Assembly: GCA_049289035.1 (NCBI GenBank)
Contig: JBAQIV010000039.1
Location: 1 to 11,845, forward strand
Direction of reading: 5' to 3'
DNA from: JAPUDQ01 sp049289035
GTDB lineage: Bacteria; Patescibacteriota; Saccharimonadia; Saccharimonadales; Saccharimonadaceae
DNA: 11,845 nucleotides
Shown here in pieces: positions 5,122 to 11,845 of this stretch (position 1 is the first letter of the stretch; each line of letters starts with the position of its first letter). The translations under genes and the position numbers were made by a program. The notes under the pieces are model-generated. The model searched no databases, was not told the DNA's origin, and saw only the letters and a program-made list of their open reading frames with translations.

Positions 5122-5149
5122 TTGCATTTTTATATATATGCGCTACTAT
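5122..5149 (+). promoter_or_regulatory. Probable topA promoter
   Basis: TTGCAT (5122-5127), a 16-bp spacer and TACTAT (5144-5149, five of six) predict a start near 5156, eight bases before the topA ATG. There is no Shine-Dalgarno in that short leader. A perfect AAGGAGGT lies further upstream (5108-5115), outside this transcript. Confidence 0.45.
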
Positions 5150-5163
5150 AAGGCGCTGTACAC

Positions 5164-7881
5164 ATGAGCAAAAACCTCGTCATCGTAGAGTCACCAGCCA
5201 AAGCCAAAACTATCGAGAAATACCTCGGGAGTGAATTTAAAGTGCTCAGCAGTATCGGTCATATTCGTAGCATTGCCAAAAAAACCAAAGACGGCCGTGC
5301 GGCGATCGATATCGACAATGGTTTTGCGACCACCTATGAAATAGACCCTGAAAAGAAAAAAACCATTGCCGAACTCAAAAAAGCGGTCAAGGCTGCTGAA
5401 ACCGTCTGGCTCGCGACCGATGAAGACCGCGAAGGCGAGGCGATTGCTTGGCACCTCTGTGAAGTGCTCGGTCTCGACCCAAGTAAAACCAACCGCATCG
5501 TTTTCCATGAGATCACGAAAAGTGCCATAGAAGCCGCTATCAAACAACCACGCACTGTCGACATGCACTTGGTGCGTGCTCAGCAAGCCCGCCAGATTTT
5601 GGACCGTATCGTCGGTTTCGAGCTCAGTCCCGTCGTCTGGCAAAAAGTGCCTGGCGGCAAAAGTGCCGGCCGCGTGCAAAGCCCAGCCGTACGCCTAATC
5701 GTCGAGCGTGAGCGTGAAATCCGCGCGTTTGAAAGCTCCTTCCAGTTTAAAATCACCGCGGAGTTTTTAAGCGACGCTGCGCGAGCTCGGGTGTCGCCTG
5801 GCGAGGCAGCACCCGCTTTTGCAAAAATCTCTGATTTTTCAAAAGATGGGGCGGACCAGACGATAGGACCCGAGAGAGCGACCGACGTGACGAGTACGAC
5901 GAAGTCGACGCAGTCAACGATGGGAGCGGGGAATACATATTCCTCCGAATTCAAAGCTGAGCTGCCCACCCGCTTCGACACCGAAAACGAAGCCCGTGCG
6001 TTCTTAGAAAGCCTCGTGGACGCGTCCTACACAGTTTCTGACATCACCACATCGCCTGGCAGCCGCAACCCCGCAGCGCCGTTTACCACCAGTACTCTGC
6101 AGCAAGACGCCAACAGCAAACTTGGCTTTGGTAGCCGTGCTACTATGGCTAGCGCCCAAAAACTCTACCAGGACGGCAAAATCACCTACATGCGTACCGA
6201 CAGCGTCAATCTGTCCAAGCAAGCCATGGCCGCAGCAGCTGAGTACATAGAAAATACCTACGGCAAAGACTACGTGCAGGTACGCGCCTACCGTACCAAA
6301 TCGGCCGGCGCCCAAGAAGCCCACGAAGCCATACGTCCAACCAACGTCGGTGTTCGAGGCTCGGAGCTAGGCGCCAGCTTCAGCGACTACGACAAGAAAC
6401 TCTACGACCTCATACGCAACCGCACCCTCGCCTCACAAATGGCCCCAGCCAAACTCGAGAAAACCACTGTGACGATTGCGACTATTCCAAAATCCAAAAT
6501 CCAAAATCCAAAATCCACTTTCTTCGAAGCCAAAGGCGAGGTGGTCATTTTCCCTGGTTTTCTCGCCGTTTACGGTGGTGGCAAAGATGACAACACCCTG
6601 CCGGCCCTGACAAACGGAGAGTTGTTGCAGCCACAACACATCGAAGCCCGCCAGGTGTTCGCCCGGCCACCCGCACGCTACACCGAAGGCTCATTGGTCA
6701 AAAAACTCGAAGAACTCGGCATAGGTCGGCCTAGCACCTACGCAACTATCATAAACACCGTACAGACACGTGGCTATGTAGAGCGTGGTGAGGGTGAGGG
6801 GGTAGAGCGAGAAGTGATTGTTTTGACGTTGTTAGGAGAGAGCGAGAGAGCGAAAGAGCGAGAGAGGGAGAGAGAAGCACTCGAGCGTGGAGCGGAGAGC
6901 GTGGAGCGTAAGAAATTACAACCAGCGCCAGCCGAATCCGATCGAGTGTTTTCTGAGGACAGTGTGATCCGCCATCTGGCGGATCAGCCCAACGCCACGG
7001 GCGCGAAGCCCCGTAGAGAGTTGTCCGAAGAAGACACTCGATCGGATTCGGCTGTGCACCGATCCATTATCACCGAGAAAACCGGTTCTGACAGGGGTAA
7101 GCTCGTACCGACACCAGCCGGTGAACTGATTGCTGACTTTTTGACCAACCATTTCGAACCGGTCGTAGACTATGGTTTCACTGCCAAAGTCGAGCAGCAC
7201 TTCGACGACATAGCCGCCGACAAACTAGAGCGCAACCGTATGCTCAGCGAGTTTTATACGCCATTTCATGACCTGATCACCCGTTCGGGTGATATCGATC
7301 GTAGCACCGTGGGCAATAGTCGTGAGATTGGCACCGACCCCAAAACAGGCAAGCCAATCATTGCACGCTTTGGCCGCTTTGGCCCCATGCTGCAGCTCGG
7401 CAGCAGCGAAGACAAAGCCGACAAACCACAATTTGCCCCATTGCCAAAAGGTGCGCGTCTAGAAACCGTCACGCTCGAACAAGCCCTAGAAGCTTTCAAG
7501 CTGCCGCGCCTGGTGGGCGAAACTGCCGACGGCCAGGAAATACGGGCCAACAACGGCCGTTTTGGGCCATATATACAAGTCGGCAAACTGTTCGTCAGCA
7601 TAAAACCCCACGACCCAATGGCAATAACCCTTACAGAGGCCAGAGATCTCTACGAAGCGAAACTTCGCGCTGAGGCCGAAAAAAACATAGCCGATTTTGG
7701 TGATGGCATAAAAGTCTTGAATGGTCGATTTGGTCCCTACATAACCGACGGCAAAAAGAACGCCAAAATCCCCAAAGACACCGACCCCAAGTCGATCACT
7801 CATGCCGAAGCCAAAAAACTCCTCAAAGACGCCCCCGCCAGCAGCAAAAAACATCGCTTCATCCGCAAAAAACGCGCCTAA
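5164..7881 (+). CDS. topA: DNA topoisomerase I (type IA)
   Basis: It relaxes negative supercoils by cutting one strand through a tyrosine link. The TOPRIM domain has LVIVESPAKAKTIEKYL (E9) and the acidic triad DEDREGE (D86, D88, E90). The catalytic tyrosine is Y342 in ITYMRTDS. Three C-terminal GRFGP repeats (about 737, 798 and 854), without zinc-binding cysteines, and a Lys-rich tail complete it. At 905 residues it is longer than usual because of three non-conserved blocks: about 204-260 (contains a DNA hairpin), 440-452 (CCAAAAT tandem repeat) and 558-634 (a GA-rich tract plus a large palindrome). All three keep frame and avoid catalytic motifs. The ATG at 5164 places the TOPRIM strand at the expected N-terminus. 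The HD gene starts 45 bp downstream and may be co-transcribed. Confidence 0.97.
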   Translation: MSKNLVIVESPAKAKTIEKYLGSEFKVLSSIGHIRSIAKKTKDGRAAIDIDNGFATTYEIDPEKKKTIAELKKAVKAAETVWLATDEDREGEAIAWHLCEVLGLDPSKTNRIVFHEITKSAIEAAIKQPRTVDMHLVRAQQARQILDRIVGFELSPVVWQKVPGGKSAGRVQSPAVRLIVEREREIRAFESSFQFKITAEFLSDAARARVSPGEAAPAFAKISDFSKDGADQTIGPERATDVTSTTKSTQSTMGAGNTYSSEFKAELPTRFDTENEARAFLESLVDASYTVSDITTSPGSRNPAAPFTTSTLQQDANSKLGFGSRATMASAQKLYQDGKITYMRTDSVNLSKQAMAAAAEYIENTYGKDYVQVRAYRTKSAGAQEAHEAIRPTNVGVRGSELGASFSDYDKKLYDLIRNRTLASQMAPAKLEKTTVTIATIPKSKIQNPKSTFFEAKGEVVIFPGFLAVYGGGKDDNTLPALTNGELLQPQHIEARQVFARPPARYTEGSLVKKLEELGIGRPSTYATIINTVQTRGYVERGEGEGVEREVIVLTLLGESERAKEREREREALERGAESVERKKLQPAPAESDRVFSEDSVIRHLADQPNATGAKPRRELSEEDTRSDSAVHRSIITEKTGSDRGKLVPTPAGELIADFLTNHFEPVVDYGFTAKVEQHFDDIAADKLERNRMLSEFYTPFHDLITRSGDIDRSTVGNSREIGTDPKTGKPIIARFGRFGPMLQLGSSEDKADKPQFAPLPKGARLETVTLEQALEAFKLPRLVGETADGQEIRANNGRFGPYIQVGKLFVSIKPHDPMAITLTEARDLYEAKLRAEAEKNIADFGDGIKVLNGRFGPYITDGKKNAKIPKDTDPKSITHAEAKKLLKDAPASSKKHRFIRKKRA
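5811..5851 (+). repeat. Palindrome in the first topA insertion
   Basis: CTTTTG (5816-5821), a bulged C, AAAAATC (5823-5829), a TCT loop, GATTTTT (5833-5839) and CAAAAG (5840-5845) form a 13-bp stem; CCC (5812-5814) and GGG (5848-5850) can extend it. It lies within coding sequence that has no counterpart in ordinary topoisomerase I. Confidence 0.65.
6487..6517 (+). repeat. CCAAAAT tandem repeat inside topA
   Basis: Four exact 7-base units (6487-6514) plus CCA form a microsatellite that encodes PKSKIQNPKS. Since seven is not a multiple of three, gain or loss of one or two units would shift the frame of topA; only changes of three units would be neutral. Confidence 0.9.
6833..6911 (+). repeat. 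GA-rich low-complexity tract inside topA
   Basis: Repeated GAGAGCGA-like units encode a run of Glu/Arg (ERAKEREREREALERGAESVER), a likely charged helix or disordered linker. Base use is purine-biased, unlike the surrounding topA, and resembles the spacer after dprA. Confidence 0.75.
6929..7054 (+). repeat. Large in-frame palindromic element inside topA
   Basis: A perfect 21-bp inverted repeat (6929-6949 with 7034-7054) continues inward with a G-T pair, four pairs, a tandem G-A mismatch and six more pairs. Its interior holds a perfect 10-bp hairpin (6965-6974 with 6977-6986, two-base loop) and a small GCCC/GGGC stem (6987-6990 with 6999-7002). It encodes about 42 residues that have no counterpart in topoisomerase I. 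In layout it resembles a Rickettsia palindromic element or an exapted MITE. Confidence 0.85.
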
Positions 7882-7926
7882 ACCTTTTCAACCCTACCCA
7901 TCTCGCGGTATGCTACACGTATACCT

Positions 7927-8826
7927 ATGGACCATCTCCCACCACATACGCCGCCACATGAGTTACTTGATATGAAACTCCGCGAACTGACCGAGCTCAG
8001 CGAGACCGATGCTGACGCGCTAAGTGAACGGCTGCTACTGGAGATCGAGAGCACGGACTGGGCAGAAGAAGACAAATCCCTGGTCCAGCACGCTTTGGCC
8101 GATGCAGCCCGAATCCATGCAGGGGACAAACAGGGCACTCGCCCAGTCATAGTACACCCTTTGCGCAACGCTATACGCATACTGAGCCGCGACCATTTTG
8201 CCGTTCGCGATCGTCCCGACCTAGTCATCGCCGCGCTTCTGCACGATACTGTCGAAGACAGACCGCTCCGGTGGCTCAGCGACGAGGCTAGCGACGTGTA
8301 TGACCAAGACTTGAGCGGCCTGACACACGATCAGTTATGCGACATACAAAACGCCGCCTACGCGGCTATCAGCCAGCGGTATTCACCTCGAATTGCTAGT
8401 CTCGTGAAGTATCTGACGAGGAGCCCCTACCCGGACGCCATATTACAAGGTAATCCACATATTTTGGTCGACAAGACACTTCGAAAAGCCAAGTGGGAGT
8501 TTTATAGTAACGATATCAGGTCGCTTTTTCACGAATTTGACGCTGGTGGAGCGAAGATCGTCAAACTGTCTGACTACATAGACAATTTTGCTGGCGCTAT
8601 ACGATATCATGAGAAGCCAGAGCGACGCGTCAATTATGCCCGCAAATACATAGACCTAGCGCCAACTGTCAAAAATTTTGTCGTCAGTTCACGTATCTTA
8701 ACCGACGAGAAGGTCAAAGAGCGAATTTTACGCCAAATCGATGCCGCGGTAGCACTCGCCAATCGCCTCCTGGAAGAAGATGTGCCTATAGATGCACTAC
8801 AGGCACCAAACCACATTGCAATGTGA
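7927..8826 (+). CDS. HD-domain protein, (p)ppGpp-hydrolase-like
   Basis: This 299-residue cytoplasmic protein matches the metal-dependent HD hydrolase domain of RelA/SpoT enzymes (HD_4 type), which remove pyrophosphate from (p)ppGpp. Visible site residues are H77 in VIVHP, H106-D107 and E110-D111 in ALLHDTVED, and D216 in KLSDYIDN. The surrounding helices also fit the family (RIHAGDKQG before the first His, SLVKYLTR in the middle). No synthetase, TGS or ACT domain follows, so it resembles a small alarmone hydrolase or another HD nucleotide phosphohydrolase. It starts 45 bp after topA with no Shine-Dalgarno; TATGCT (7909-7914) could be a -10 box giving a very short leader. The substrate is inferred from the family. 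Confidence 0.8.
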   Translation: MDHLPPHTPPHELLDMKLRELTELSETDADALSERLLLEIESTDWAEEDKSLVQHALADAARIHAGDKQGTRPVIVHPLRNAIRILSRDHFAVRDRPDLVIAALLHDTVEDRPLRWLSDEASDVYDQDLSGLTHDQLCDIQNAAYAAISQRYSPRIASLVKYLTRSPYPDAILQGNPHILVDKTLRKAKWEFYSNDIRSLFHEFDAGGAKIVKLSDYIDNFAGAIRYHEKPERRVNYARKYIDLAPTVKNFVVSSRILTDEKVKERILRQIDAAVALANRLLEEDVPIDALQAPNHIAM

Positions 8827-8868
8827 TTAAAAGTCCCAAAATACTATTTACCATAAGCGTCTAGTATG

Positions 8869-8877
8869 TGCTATAAT
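8869..8877 (+). promoter_or_regulatory. Upstream extended -10 promoter of the sigma4/HARE gene
   Basis: A perfect TATAAT (8872-8877) is preceded by TGC (8869-8871). No strong -35 is visible. It would start an RNA near 8884, giving a leader of about 115 nt, as a second promoter for the downstream gene. Confidence 0.5.
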
Positions 8878-8918
8878 AGTCGACAGACAGAAATGCTATG
8901 GTGAAATAACATATTTTG

Positions 8919-8947
8919 TTGACATTAAAGAAAATATGTTCTATAGT
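8919..8947 (+). promoter_or_regulatory. Main promoter of the sigma4/HARE gene
   Basis: A perfect TTGACA (8919-8924), a 17-bp spacer and TATAGT (8942-8947, five of six) predict a start near 8954, about 46 nt before the ATG at 9000. Confidence 0.7.
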
Positions 8948-8999
8948 CATATATAAATCTGAGACATTAACCTGTAACTACTTTGCAAGGAAATATTGT

Positions 9000-10040
9000 A
9001 TGGACACGACCCCGGAAACCGCTATCAACACGTCAAGCGCCGTCGAGCGTATCTTGAGTAGTATTGAACGGGAAAGGGAACGTGAGATCATATCGCGTCG
9101 TTTTGGGCTACATGATCGCAAAGAGACACTCGAACAAATTGGTGATCTGCTCGGCATCACCCGCGAACGTGTTCGTCAGCTTGAAAAAGCTATCCTGATA
9201 CGCCTAAAGATGGCTGCCGAGAAAGATACTGACAACATAGGTGCTGTTGAAAAGCATTTTATACGCCATTTACATGAAATGGGCGGTGCTGCTCGTGTCA
9301 GCGACCTCACCAAACGCATTCACAAAGCGCCCAACGAACGAGACCACTCACATGTCGCTTTTATCGCCGAACTTGCTCCTAATCTCACCGTACTGGGCGA
9401 AAACGACCATTATCACCATGGTGTCGCCATACGCGAACGCCACGACGAGAAAAAACTCCGCGGTGACGTCGATACGGTCGTCAAGACTATCAAAGAACAT
9501 GGCCAGCCAATCTCAGTGACTGAGCTGCATAGCAAACTTACCCACGAACACCCCGACCAAGTCCGCGCTATCGCGACACTGAGCAAAAACCTTAGCAGCC
9601 TGAAAGACCAGTGGGGCCTCAACAAATGGCCAACCGTTAACCCCAAAAACATCCGCGACAAAATATACGTCATATTGCAAGACAACAGCAAGCCACTCCA
9701 CTTTAGCGAAATTGCAGCTGCTATTAAAAACAGTGAGTTCAAGCGCAAAAACGTCACCACCCAGGCTATTCACAACGAACTTATCAAAGACAAACGTTTT
9801 GTGCTGATCGGCCGCGGTATCTACGCCTTGAGCGAATGGGGCTACAAAAAAGGCACCGTCAGCGACATTATCGCTGATATCCTTCGCAAAGAAGATGGTC
9901 CGCTGACTCGCGACGAGATAGTCCGCCGCGTACTAAAACATCGCCAGGTCAAAGAAACGACAATTTTGCTCAATCTCCAGAGCAAACCAGAGTTCAAGCG
10001 GGTTGCCAAAGCTACCTACGCGCTCGCAGAAAAGCCGTAG
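9000..10040 (+). CDS. Sigma-70 region 4-like protein with HARE-type winged helices
   Basis: A 346-residue DNA-binding regulator. Residues about 15-72 form a sigma70 region 4 helix-turn-helix (REIISRRFGL, ETLEQIGDLLGITRERVRQLEKA), which in true sigma factors reads the -35 box. There is no region 2, so it cannot act alone as a sigma factor. The rest looks like four successive winged-helix units, at about 80-140, 155-212, 217-281 and 285-343. The last two fit the HARE-HTH/RNA polymerase delta type (IYVILQDNSKPLHFSEIAAAI, FVLIGRGIYALSEWG). AAGGA eight bases before the ATG at 9000 decides this start; the longer frame from a TTG at 8916 overlaps the promoter. It may modulate RNA polymerase or bind DNA at promoters; this is inference. 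Confidence 0.85.
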   Translation: MDTTPETAINTSSAVERILSSIEREREREIISRRFGLHDRKETLEQIGDLLGITRERVRQLEKAILIRLKMAAEKDTDNIGAVEKHFIRHLHEMGGAARVSDLTKRIHKAPNERDHSHVAFIAELAPNLTVLGENDHYHHGVAIRERHDEKKLRGDVDTVVKTIKEHGQPISVTELHSKLTHEHPDQVRAIATLSKNLSSLKDQWGLNKWPTVNPKNIRDKIYVILQDNSKPLHFSEIAAAIKNSEFKRKNVTTQAIHNELIKDKRFVLIGRGIYALSEWGYKKGTVSDIIADILRKEDGPLTRDEIVRRVLKHRQVKETTILLNLQSKPEFKRVAKATYALAEKP

Positions 10041-10066
10041 CTATTGGCATAGATCATACCTCAACA

Positions 10067-10095
10067 TTGCGAAATAAAGCGTTTTCAGCGACAAT
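10067..10095 (+). promoter_or_regulatory. Weak candidate promoter of the ATPase gene
   Basis: TTGCGA (10067-10072), a 17-bp spacer and GACAAT (10090-10095) could start an RNA near 10102, just before the ATG at 10111. Both boxes match only four of six. A TGC-TAATAT motif also abuts the ATG (10102-10110) but would initiate inside the gene. Confidence 0.25.
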
Positions 10096-10110
10096 AAAGA
10101 GTGCTAATAT

Positions 10111-11845
10111 ATGGGCCCACTTATCGGATTTTTATTAGATTTTCTACTTCAGTGGTACGTATGGATACCGCTCGTCGGTGGTATGGGCTACTTAGCCTGG
10201 CGAAATTACCGCGTGGCCGACCATATTGAAAGCATCGACAGCGTACTGCTTATCCTGGAAATACCGAAGGCAAACGACAAGAAGGAGCTTGCTGCGGAGC
10301 AAATGTTTGCGAGTCTTCACGGCATCTTGCGCGACCGCAAAGAGCTCAAAGAGAGCAAAGGCTGGCAAGAGCACATTAGTTTTGAGATCGCTGCTGTTGG
10401 CAAACTTATACGATTTTATGTCTGGGTGCCCAAACACCTACAAAACTTTGTTGAAGGGCAGATTTATGCGCAATACCCCACCGTACAGATTCACACTGCT
10501 GACGACGATTATACGAAGCGTCACCTTGAGCACTCAGTTGTCCACACTGCTGAGCTGACCCTCAGCGACAATGAAGTGCTGCCCATCAAGACATTTCAAA
10601 GTTTTGAAGTCGACCCGCTCGCCAGTATCACGGCGACACTAGCCAAACTTGAAGACAAAGACGAAGAGGTCTGGATACAGATTATCGCGCGCCCGATCGC
10701 CGATGATTGGCACAAACGCGCCAGCACGTATGCCAAAAAAGTTCGCGGCGGGGGAGGGGTAGATATTGACTGGGGTGTAATGAGCTATTTTGTGCGGATT
10801 GTCGAGGCACTCTGGACGCCGCCCAACAGCACGAGCAGTGAGTCAAAGCCCAAAGAGCTCAGCGAACGTGACAAAACACGTATTGCCGAGGTTGAGAAAA
10901 AATCAACCAAACTAGGCTACCGCGTCAAGATACGTGTCGCCTACCTCGGCAACGACAAAGTAGCCGCCAAACTCCGTATGCAGGCACTCGTCGGGACGTT
11001 TAAGCAGTTTAATTCGACCAACCTCAACGGATTTACTATGACGAAAGCGAGCTTCAACCGCGAAGACCTCGCGCCCTATACTGCACGTTTGTTTATAGAC
11101 AAAGGTCTCATCTTAAATATCGAGGAACTTGCAAGTGTTTACCATCTCCCGCACACCAACGTGGAAACACCCAACATCGTCTGGGCTAGCACAAAGACGG
11201 CCGAACCGCCCAGCAAGCTACCAGTCCTAACGGGTGATCGTGCTATAGACGACCAGATCAGTGCCTTTGGTTTGACCAATTTCCGCGGTATTAACCAACA
11301 ATTTGGGCTATATCGTTCGGATCGCTCACGCCATGTCTACATAATTGGACAGACTGGTGCAGGGAAGAGTGGGCTGCTCGAACTCTTTACACTGAGTGAT
11401 ATCTACCATAATCAAGGCTATGCCATCATCGACCCGCACGGCGACTTTGCGGTAGACAACTTACGGTTTGTACCAGCACATCGCATACAAGATGTCGTGT
11501 ATTTTAACCCGGCTGACACTGCCCACCCCTTAGGGTTTAACCCCATGGAGGTGATCGACCCCAATCTCAAAAACAACACCAGCTCTGAGATCATCGGCGT
11601 ACTGAAGCGTATGTTTGGCGAGAGCTGGGGCCCGCGACTCGAGTATATATTGCGTTATACCATACTGGCGCTACTCGATCACCCCAATACGACTATGCTC
11701 GACATCACTCGCATGCTGACCGACAAAAAATTCCGCAAAGACGTGCTTTCAACCTGTCAAGACACGGTGGTGCTTAACTTTTGGAATATTGAGTTCGCCA
11801 GCTGGAACGACAAGTTTCAAGCTGAAGCCGTGGCGCCAGTGCTCA
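10111..11845 (+). CDS. Membrane-anchored VirD4/HerA-like conjugation-type ATPase (3' truncated)
   Basis: The frame runs 578 codons from the ATG at 10111 to the window edge without a stop. Residues about 4-29 form a single N-terminal membrane helix. A long region of roughly 350 residues follows, mixed alpha/beta and of a type I associate with CPR ATPases. The P-loop ATPase then starts: Walker A GQTGAGKS (413-420), then the AIIDPHGDF strand (438-446) typical of the HerA/DUF87 and VirD4/TraG group. Such proteins are hexameric motors that move DNA or protein at the membrane, as in type IV secretion or conjugation. The Walker B segment and arginine finger lie beyond the window. AAGAG nine bases before the ATG is a weak ribosome site. 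Whether it serves conjugation, DNA uptake or secretion cannot be decided here. Confidence 0.85.
   Translation, partial: MGPLIGFLLDFLLQWYVWIPLVGGMGYLAWRNYRVADHIESIDSVLLILEIPKANDKKELAAEQMFASLHGILRDRKELKESKGWQEHISFEIAAVGKLIRFYVWVPKHLQNFVEGQIYAQYPTVQIHTADDDYTKRHLEHSVVHTAELTLSDNEVLPIKTFQSFEVDPLASITATLAKLEDKDEEVWIQIIARPIADDWHKRASTYAKKVRGGGGVDIDWGVMSYFVRIVEALWTPPNSTSSESKPKELSERDKTRIAEVEKKSTKLGYRVKIRVAYLGNDKVAAKLRMQALVGTFKQFNSTNLNGFTMTKASFNREDLAPYTARLFIDKGLILNIEELASVYHLPHTNVETPNIVWASTKTAEPPSKLPVLTGDRAIDDQISAFGLTNFRGINQQFGLYRSDRSRHVYIIGQTGAGKSGLLELFTLSDIYHNQGYAIIDPHGDFAVDNLRFVPAHRIQDVVYFNPADTAHPLGFNPMEVIDPNLKNNTSSEIIGVLKRMFGESWGPRLEYILRYTILALLDHPNTTMLDITRMLTDKKFRKDVLSTCQDTVVLNFWNIEFASWNDKFQAEAVAPVL

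Noticed and set aside
6487..6517. CRISPR-like array.
   Set aside because: The unit is 7 bp, head to tail with no spacers, inside topA; there are no cas genes in the window.
8916..8999. TTG start giving 28 extra residues to the sigma4/HARE protein.
   Set aside because: The extension overlaps the TTGACA...TATAGT promoter, and the ATG at 9000 has an AAGGA site.
10192..10558. Short open frames on both strands at the start of the ATPase gene.
   Set aside because: The continuous frame from 10111 to the window edge has a clear Walker A motif and explains the region.

Overview
The window looks like chromosomal DNA of a Candidate Phyla Radiation (Patescibacteria) bacterium, most likely Saccharibacteria (TM7). 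This rests on gene content and style, not on a database match. It carries a membrane-anchored VirD4/HerA-like ATPase with a long N-terminal region, and a sigma-region-4 protein fused to HARE-type winged helices. It also has a stand-alone HD hydrolase, a DNA topoisomerase I swollen by low-complexity insertions, and several genes whose -10 box sits only a few bases before the start codon. TGA is used as a stop, so the recoded Gracilibacteria/Absconditabacteria code does not apply.

Layout. Bases 1-50 hold the 5' end of a minus-strand gene that diverges from a Fur-family regulator (180-743), with an operator-like palindrome between them. The Fur gene converges on, and overlaps by 20 bp, a minus-strand ZIP metal transporter (724-1485); the pair suggests a metal-homeostasis locus. 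Bases 1486-2130 have no credible protein gene but are full of RNA-like structure. A strong minus-strand promoter (2081-2109) is followed by about 370 nt of stems and an intrinsic terminator (1708-1743). Beyond that, nearer the ZIP gene, is a compact four-helix element (1568-1679). I read this as an unassigned structured RNA or a regulatory leader of the ZIP gene.

From 2131 the plus strand carries dprA (natural transformation), then a small two-helix membrane protein (3203-3628) whose 5' and 3' untranslated regions are inverted repeats that would pair across the Shine-Dalgarno site. A strong terminator (3693-3741) follows. Next come a secreted protein with cadherin-like and PKD modules (3806-5059), topA (5164-7881), an HD-domain (p)ppGpp-hydrolase-like protein (7927-8826), the sigma4/HARE regulator (9000-10040) and a truncated conjugation-type ATPase (10111 to the window end).

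DprA and, possibly, the ATPase concern DNA uptake or transfer; TopA, the HD protein and the sigma4/HARE protein are housekeeping or global-regulatory functions. The most unusual features are the structured RNA region, the UTR-UTR inverted repeat around the small membrane gene, and the palindromic in-frame insertions in topA, which resemble in principle the Rickettsia palindromic elements.
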